Assembly: GCA_021796135.1 (NCBI GenBank)
Contig: JAJYOQ010000087.1
Location: 1 to 11,991 of the forward strand
Reading direction: 5' to 3'
Source of the DNA: Bacteroidota bacterium
GTDB lineage: Bacteria; Bacteroidota; Ignavibacteria; Ignavibacteriales; Ignavibacteriaceae
DNA length: 11,991 nt
The notes under the pieces were generated by a model, which had not been told where the DNA came from, did no database searches, and saw only the letters and a program-made list of their open reading frames with translations. Shown here piece by piece: positions 6,657-11,991 of this stretch. The position numbers and the translations under genes were made by a program. Position 1 is the first letter of the stretch, and every line of letters starts with the position of its first letter.

Positions 6657-8170
6657 TACATATAAAATCTGTATGAAGGATTAGGAGTTTCATCATTTAA
6701 TTCTGTAATAATCGTTCCAACTCGTCTTGCAAAAGTTAAAGTTATTGGATGCCGATCTAAAGCTTCTGCATTATTCCAATTCATTTTTGTTAATCCAAGT
6801 ATTTCTGTTGCTGTTTTTTCAATATCAAATGCTTTATTAGAACCTATCTCTAAAGGTGACGGAATATGTGGCCCTGGATATACATCCCACTTTTTAACAT
6901 AGCCGGTTGTAAAAAGATAAGTTTGTTTATCTGGAAATCTACATAATAGCCCCCTATCGGGAGGATACATGCCCTGTCTTAACAATCTAAATCCTGATGG
7001 ATTAAACCAGATTAATTCAGAATTGGAGACTTGCTCCAATATCGCACTTTCGAATCCTTCCATCTCATCAGCATGATATCTAGATGTTTTATGAATTACA
7101 ATTCTTGAAGGGTTTACGCCAACCTTTTGATTATAAAATGATATAACTCTTTCAATTAAATTTCTTGCTTGTTCTTTATTAAGGTATGGAGATTTATGAT
7201 AAACTTGTTCTTGTGGAATATTCTCTCCTTTCAATGCAAAACCTTCGCCGTTCGATGAAAATGCTTGTGCAAGACTTGCATACATCATTTCGCCAGATCT
7301 TCGTTTCATATAATGGAAGCTAATTCCAACATAACAGGTATCTGATGGAATGTCTGCTAAACGCCACGGAATATTTCCCGCCTTATAATATATCCCGAGA
7401 GAGGTATTCCAAGCAATTGTAGATGAAGATTGATTAGATTTATCATTAATAAATGAATGATCTCTAATTATTTGTAAAGGAACGCTATTTGGTAACAGCA
7501 TACTTTTAGCTTTCAATGCTCTATAAAAACTTCTGAAAAGCAATTCTTCGGCCCTAGGAAGTAATTCTTCAAAATATTTTCGTATTTTAGTTTGGTTCTC
7601 TGAAGATTCAAAAAGATCTAACTGATTGCTTTCATCTTCTTGTCGTAATCTTTCTAAGACAATTTTTTCTTCATAACTCAAACGATTATTTGCCATTCTT
7701 AAAGAAGCCACTTCTTCTGGAAAGTATACTATAATGCAGTCTAATTTTTGATCACTTAAAAGACTTTCAATGTTTTCCAAATAATTATTTAATATAAAAT
7801 CAAACATGACAGGCGTTGGAATTGGACCAAGTTTGCCGAAATAATCTTTATTCAATTTTCTAATACTATTAGTATTCAATTCAAATCGGCATTTAAGTGT
7901 TTTTTCCACTCCAGAGAACTCTTTGAAGCGTTTATAATTATTTTCATCTGCAATTAAGTTTGTATGCAATGAATCTATCCATTTTCTGATTTGCAATTCA
8001 TTTTCATCTAAGCAAACCAAACCAAGATTAATTGTTTTAATACCACGATATAAATTAGAAGCATATGGTCCACATCCTTGCAAAAGTGAATCTTTTACAA
8101 ATGGACTCTTGTAACCTTGACCAAACTCAAGCTGCGGTTCAACTAAATTTTTAATATCTATTTTAATCAT
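6656..8170 (-). CDS. Short prokaryotic Argonaute (MID-PIWI), catalytically inactive
   Basis: At 504 residues it has the size of a short pAgo, with no N or PAZ domain. A MID domain lies in about the first half: SFYRALKAK then PLQIIRD, where Tyr216, Lys220 and Gln233 fit the pocket that holds the guide 5' end. The PIWI half begins near WRLADIPSDTCYVGISFHY. The first catalytic Asp of the DEDX tetrad is replaced by Ser284 (GISF), and the later Asp region reads IVIHKTSRYH, so target slicing is not expected. The C-terminus has NWN, then ALDRHPITLTFARRVG, the usual short-pAgo ending. By family, such proteins bind a small guide, pair with target nucleic acid and activate an APAZ-linked effector. Here the effector is the upstream SIR2-ATPase-APAZ gene, whose stop overlaps this start by 8 bases (ATGATTAA). 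The downstream helicase overlaps by 1 base. The assignment is firm; guide and target type are unknown. Confidence 0.92.
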   Translation of the reverse strand: MIKIDIKNLVEPQLEFGQGYKSPFVKDSLLQGCGPYASNLYRGIKTINLGLVCLDENELQIRKWIDSLHTNLIADENNYKRFKEFSGVEKTLKCRFELNTNSIRKLNKDYFGKLGPIPTPVMFDFILNNYLENIESLLSDQKLDCIIVYFPEEVASLRMANNRLSYEEKIVLERLRQEDESNQLDLFESSENQTKIRKYFEELLPRAEELLFRSFYRALKAKSMLLPNSVPLQIIRDHSFINDKSNQSSSTIAWNTSLGIYYKAGNIPWRLADIPSDTCYVGISFHYMKRRSGEMMYASLAQAFSSNGEGFALKGENIPQEQVYHKSPYLNKEQARNLIERVISFYNQKVGVNPSRIVIHKTSRYHADEMEGFESAILEQVSNSELIWFNPSGFRLLRQGMYPPDRGLLCRFPDKQTYLFTTGYVKKWDVYPGPHIPSPLEIGSNKAFDIEKTATEILGLTKMNWNNAEALDRHPITLTFARRVGTIITELNDETPNPSYRFYM

Positions 8171-10682
8171 TTATATCTTCAATATAAGTTGACTCACATT
8201 CCAAAAAATTTGAATTAATAATAAGCCTTTGCTCATCATTGTAGCCTATATTAAATACACTTTGATGTTCGCTAAATATCTTTGCCCAGAAAATTAAGTC
8301 TTCTCTTACATTTTTATTCTTATCAAACTTTATTCTTCTTGTTGACAATTTTGATCTTCTAAAACCAGTTAATGGGGTTTGACCATCTTCCCTCGTGAAC
8401 ATATAGAATGGCTTAATTCTTAAAAACCATTCATTTCCGATTTGTTCAAATGAATAGTTAAAACCTTCATTTTCACAAAAAGTCATTCTTTTACCTTCTC
8501 TTTTCTTTACAACATTACGGGAGGATTTTCTTCCAGTTTCAGATTTATAAGTTATTATCCTACTACTTTCATTCTTAGTAAGAACAAAATAGGCTCTCTT
8601 ATGAGACCTCTCTGGATCTATGATAAGACCGATGTCCTTATACTTAGAAAGATATGCCCGCCAATGTTCGTTCAACAATGCTACAAATTTATTTCTATCT
8701 GTTTTATTACTTAGATATTCATCAAGTTTGATTGGCTCAAAATTTGGGAAAATACTTGCTTGAGCTAATTTGGAACTTATTGACTTGATGTCAAAGAAGG
8801 AAATTATTTGAGGAGAAACACTATGGCTATCATCATAATAAATTAAAGAGTCATCATAACTATTTGACGCCAAATAAGCTTTAACTTCAAGAAGAGTGCT
8901 TAGCGAAAAAGTAAATAATGTTTTAGGAATTATTTCAATCGGTAAATAGTTTGTAGTATAGATCTCAGTTTCAATTATTGGTTCTGCAATATTCGAAGTT
9001 TGTAGCTTAGCCATTCGAAGTGTTGCAATCATACTTGTATTTTCATTATCAATCTTAAATTCAGCTTCACCTCCATATTCAATCATTTCTCTTTCTGCAT
9101 CAATTAAACCGGAGCCTTTTTTTTCCATGTATCCAATACCACAGAATATATCAGCGATTGCTAAATTTCTATAATCCTTTAATTCTTTTTGAGGCTTAAA
9201 TCTGCCTTCGGAATCTCTTTGAACCCTTTGTAATAATCTATCTGTAAGTCCTCCAGGGGTTTCAAAAATTATTTCTTGCGTTGGTTTAATTATAATTTTA
9301 GTGTATCGATTCAAAGAATAATTTCTATGAACTAATGCATTAACAATTAATTCCCTCAATGCCTTTGGTGAATATGATCTTATCTCTTCTGATTTTTTTC
9401 CTTTTTTAATGATAATTATAGGATTCATTTCATTAGAATTGAGAATTTCCACAATCCTATCGAATTGTGTTAACAGATTCCCTTCAACTATATTGGATTC
9501 CCCCGTAGACTCGTTAAGTAATTGAATAATGGAATAATGAACTTTTTCCTTTGGATTTGTAGCAAATAGTAAATATCCAGCAAGCGTTGGAGTTAGTACT
9601 TCACCTTGTTTACTGAGCAGACCTAATTGCAATAAAAAATTTTCAAAACCTATTGCCTCATAGTCAAGATTTAGGCGATTACAATATTCTTTAATACTAG
9701 TGAGAATTAAAGACTGATCAAGTTCATCCAAGTTAAAATCACCTTCATCATTATTCTCTAAATGACTGTCTTCAAAAACTAAATTAGGTATCCCAAAACG
9801 ATCAGAAAGTCCAGTATTTATCTCTTCCATTAATTCATCAAATCCAGAAATTTTAACAGTAATCAGGTTATTGTTTATTGACTTTCCTATTTCAAGTATA
9901 TTGGGGTGAAGTGGGTTATCGTTTACATGACACCACCAAATCCCATGTGGATATTTACTACAATCATCAACACCATCAATTAAAAGACTTTTCATAATGG
10001 AATTCTCAGCACCTCTATATCCAATAACAATCAATGGATTATAACTTAGATCTCCTCTTATCCTTCGTAAGAGATTCGAACTGAGAAACTGAGTTTCTTC
10101 TTCTAGTACCCGATCTGTATAATACTCAACAGCTCCATGTAAGTAGACAATCATACATTTAAGAGGGTCGTAAGCTATAGTTTCATCACTAGTTTTATTT
10201 ATCTCTATTATTTCTGGAAAATTCGGAGATTGTCTCCTAAAGCTTTCGATCAGTAATGAATCAAAATTTGTCGTAAGTATAATATTACATAATCTTCTCT
10301 GTACAACTTTTGAAAGATTTATATAACCTTCATTTATCCTCTGATATTTTATCATTTCTTTCAAAAAGTCTCTTCTAAATTGGGTAGGATTCAATAATTC
10401 TTTTACTGCAGTTGGAAAGGCTTCTGGTGGATTTGCTGAAAATTTACTATACCAATCTTGTTGGTCCAAATATCGAATAAAATCAGTAGGTGGAATTTGT
10501 GAATTTCTCCATTCTGCACCTATTGATCTAGCATAACTCGCTCGTGCGATCATATAAACTGCATCTTTAGAAGTTGGAATGCCAGATCTGTATGATGCAC
10601 CCGCACCAAGTAGAAGTATTGGTTTTCTGCCATCAGTATCACGGAACAAAGAAATTATTTCTCCAACTGAGCCAGTCTTCAC
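8163..10682 (-). CDS. SIR2-GHKL ATPase-APAZ fusion, effector partner of short Ago
   Basis: Three modules are visible in 839 residues. Residues ~18-290 are a SIR2-type NAD+ hydrolase: GAGASYRSGIP (26-36), TTNFD (137-141) and LHG (181-183), with Asn139 and His182 as expected catalytic residues. Residues ~325-555 resemble the part of AlbA_2/Schlafen-like ATPases that follows the AlbA_2 domain: LLSKQGEVLTPTLAGYLLFA, then ELIVNALVHRNY (444-455), ETPGGL (474-479), YRNLAIADIF (504-513) and EKKGSGL (520-526), a RecG-C/HATPase_c_4 GHKL fold. The AlbA_2 domain itself is absent, its place taken by SIR2. Residues ~570-839 look like APAZ, best in the last 180: EHWRAYL, EWFLRIKPFYMFTREDG, SKLSTRR, NVREDLIFWAKIF. 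APAZ would hold the short Ago. Characterised SIR2-APAZ proteins are clearly shorter and lack the ATPase. The start is GTG at 10682; an in-frame TGA at 10713-10715 leaves no ATG option, and GGAG lies 11 bases upstream. SIR2 and ATPase calls are firm; APAZ is probable. Confidence 0.88.
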   Translation of the reverse strand: MKTGSVGEIISLFRDTDGRKPILLLGAGASYRSGIPTSKDAVYMIARASYARSIGAEWRNSQIPPTDFIRYLDQQDWYSKFSANPPEAFPTAVKELLNPTQFRRDFLKEMIKYQRINEGYINLSKVVQRRLCNIILTTNFDSLLIESFRRQSPNFPEIIEINKTSDETIAYDPLKCMIVYLHGAVEYYTDRVLEEETQFLSSNLLRRIRGDLSYNPLIVIGYRGAENSIMKSLLIDGVDDCSKYPHGIWWCHVNDNPLHPNILEIGKSINNNLITVKISGFDELMEEINTGLSDRFGIPNLVFEDSHLENNDEGDFNLDELDQSLILTSIKEYCNRLNLDYEAIGFENFLLQLGLLSKQGEVLTPTLAGYLLFATNPKEKVHYSIIQLLNESTGESNIVEGNLLTQFDRIVEILNSNEMNPIIIIKKGKKSEEIRSYSPKALRELIVNALVHRNYSLNRYTKIIIKPTQEIIFETPGGLTDRLLQRVQRDSEGRFKPQKELKDYRNLAIADIFCGIGYMEKKGSGLIDAEREMIEYGGEAEFKIDNENTSMIATLRMAKLQTSNIAEPIIETEIYTTNYLPIEIIPKTLFTFSLSTLLEVKAYLASNSYDDSLIYYDDSHSVSPQIISFFDIKSISSKLAQASIFPNFEPIKLDEYLSNKTDRNKFVALLNEHWRAYLSKYKDIGLIIDPERSHKRAYFVLTKNESSRIITYKSETGRKSSRNVVKKREGKRMTFCENEGFNYSFEQIGNEWFLRIKPFYMFTREDGQTPLTGFRRSKLSTRRIKFDKNKNVREDLIFWAKIFSEHQSVFNIGYNDEQRLIINSNFLECESTYIEDIND

Positions 10683-10833
10683 TTGCTTTATATCTCCATT
10701 ATTTTCAATATTTCAATCCCTTTAACATTAATAACCTTAACTGAAATAAAATTCTATTTGCCAGCAAGTAAAGGAAGTAGGAATAAGATAGCGTACTGTT
10801 TCTTTTGACTTTTGGTTTATAAAATATGATAAT
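10683..10833 (-). promoter_or_regulatory. Intergenic leader of the Argonaute operon
   Basis: This 151-base gap separates the GmrSD-like gene from the SIR2 fusion gene. It contains the GGAG ribosome site (10697-10694) for the GTG start. I found no convincing paired -35/-10 and no clear terminator for the upstream gene, so read-through from that gene is possible. The gap length makes this the most likely site of the operon promoter, but that is inferred from position rather than from a motif. Confidence 0.35.
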
Positions 10834-11991
10834 TTATCTTTCAAATAGTTTAGTACCTGCTAATTTTTCAAAATTTTTTAATATTAAGTTAGCTCTTTTA
10901 TCAAGAAATTTTTGATAAGAACTTTTTGTTTTATCATACAATCCAGAATTTGTTTCGGTTGGTATTAAATGACTCCTTAAAAATTTATTAAAATATTTTT
11001 TCCTTTTAAAATCACTTAAATAGGTAACGGGCGGATTATTTCTTATATCAAGATTTTCTTTGAACACCAGTAAGCAAATATTAGCTAATGAATTGATTTT
11101 ATTTTTTCCGACATTTCTTCTTTTTAAGAAATCTCTTGGAAATATGTGGTGCTTGTTAGTTTTATTTTTTAATGAGACATAATTAGACAATGGGATATTG
11201 CTACCATTTTCAAGATACTTAGGTTCATTTAACATTAATGAGATAAAAAAGGCTTTATTTATACTTGAAGAAGATGAATAGTCTGAATTGATGATTTCAA
11301 ATTTTGTTAATTTGTCGGATATTACATAAGAGATACCGCGACCTTGACCTAGTTTTTTGAAATATAAAAAATCCTTAATAATATTTTTTACATAACCCCT
11401 ACCAGAATATCTGCTGTTAACACCAGTATACCAAAACCATTTTCTTATTTGTTTTCTTTCATATGAGCTAGGTTGTGCATTATTATTATAATAAAAAAAA
11501 GTAGCTAAACTTAGTAACATATTTTCAGAAGGGATATCGTTATAATCTCTTAGCTTAAATTCCATCATGAACAAGTCGATAGCCAGTCCAAAAGAATATT
11601 GTAATATTCCCCAGATTTTGTTAAACTTTTTTTGGGCATTTACATTGCTATCAAGTTTACGGCTTAAACTATTTATTTCATCCATACCGAATTGTAATGT
11701 ATCTGTTTTATCTGATCTGCTCTTTGTTTCAATTCCCCATATTAAAACAATGGTTCTTAGGATTGCTTCCTTAGGCAAATTAATAAAGCCAGAATTAAAG
11801 TTCTGAAATATTAGTTTAATTTTATCTTTTAGATTAAAGCTAGATGCTAATGTAAAGGCTTGATCAGCAGAACTTATTGGTGTCCCAAGAGAATTTATTC
11901 GAATGAAAGTTTGCTTAATTTCTTTCAAATCGTATCCTGATACCATTAAAAACGGAACTTTATAATTAAAAACTCTTTCACGGCATTGGTT
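10834..11991 (-). CDS. GmrSD-type DUF262/DUF1524 nuclease, C-terminal part (runs off window)
   Basis: The frame stays open to the right edge, so the methionine at 11946 is internal: the codons upstream of it read VFNYKVPFL in the usual style of the family, and at least 385 residues are present. The visible start is the end of a DUF262 (ParB-like NTPase) domain, FIRINSLGTPISSADQAF, where the phenylalanine-arginine-isoleucine-asparagine block is characteristic. After a helical middle comes an HNH/His-Me-finger nuclease: HHIFPRDFL (His266-His267 counted from 11946), NSLANICLL and NPPVTYL, as in DUF1524. In GmrSD enzymes the two domains cut modified phage DNA using nucleotide hydrolysis; by family this is the expected role. 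The N-terminal DUF262 core lies outside the window and cannot be checked. It is a neighbour in the same orientation, 151 bases upstream of the SIR2 fusion gene, and probably a separate defence unit. Confidence 0.85.
   Translation of the reverse strand, partial: NQCRERVFNYKVPFLMVSGYDLKEIKQTFIRINSLGTPISSADQAFTLASSFNLKDKIKLIFQNFNSGFINLPKEAILRTIVLIWGIETKSRSDKTDTLQFGMDEINSLSRKLDSNVNAQKKFNKIWGILQYSFGLAIDLFMMEFKLRDYNDIPSENMLLSLATFFYYNNNAQPSSYERKQIRKWFWYTGVNSRYSGRGYVKNIIKDFLYFKKLGQGRGISYVISDKLTKFEIINSDYSSSSSINKAFFISLMLNEPKYLENGSNIPLSNYVSLKNKTNKHHIFPRDFLKRRNVGKNKINSLANICLLVFKENLDIRNNPPVTYLSDFKRKKYFNKFLRSHLIPTETNSGLYDKTKSSYQKFLDKRANLILKNFEKLAGTKLFER

Noticed and set aside
6656..8170. Long, slicing-competent Argonaute
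   Set aside because: 504 residues with no N/PAZ region, and the PIWI catalytic Asp is replaced by Ser.
11567..11806. 79-residue plus-strand frame
   Set aside because: Antisense to the GmrSD-like gene, with no supporting signals.

Overview
This is an AT-rich bacterial window (roughly 30-35% GC by eye) whose genes almost all lie on the minus strand. Nearly every recognisable product belongs to an anti-phage or restriction family, so it reads as a defence island. The AT-rich A/T-filled leaders, patchy Shine-Dalgarno sites and protein style suggest a Bacteroidota/Ignavibacteria-like host, but no taxonomic marker is present, so this is a guess.

Layout, left to right: a non-coding stretch with one stem-loop (1-425); a small plus-strand five-helix membrane protein (426-893); a gene-poor gap ending in a minus-strand intrinsic terminator (1128-1160); then minus-strand genes for a 78-residue hypothetical protein (1211-1447), an FRG-domain protein (1536-2465), a 107-residue hypothetical protein (2572-2895), a TIR-domain protein (2935-3864), a type III restriction-like helicase-nuclease of the BPTD_3080 type (3867-6656), a short prokaryotic Argonaute (6656-8170) and a SIR2-GHKL ATPase-APAZ fusion (8163-10682). 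At the right edge is the C-terminal part of a GmrSD-type DUF262/DUF1524 nuclease (10834 to beyond 11991).

The core is the set transcribed from 10682 down to at least 2935. The SIR2-APAZ and Ago genes overlap by 8 bases, Ago and the helicase overlap by 1 base, and the TIR start sits 2 bases after the helicase stop (or overlaps it if a TTG start is used). SIR2-APAZ plus a catalytically dead short Ago is the layout of SPARSA systems, in which guide-directed recognition of invader nucleic acid by Ago-APAZ switches on NAD+ depletion by SIR2. Three things here go beyond that layout: a GHKL/RecG-C-like ATPase module inserted between SIR2 and APAZ, a helicase-PD-(D/E)XK nuclease without a methyltransferase, and a second putative NADase domain (TIR). 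My working inference is an extended short-Ago defence operon with target processing (helicase-nuclease) and two NAD+-consuming effectors. The alternative is two or three unrelated defence units packed head to tail; the more GC-rich composition of the helicase gene keeps that alternative open.

The FRG gene and the 78-residue gene have their own plausible promoters and may be separate transcripts sharing the terminator at 1128-1160.
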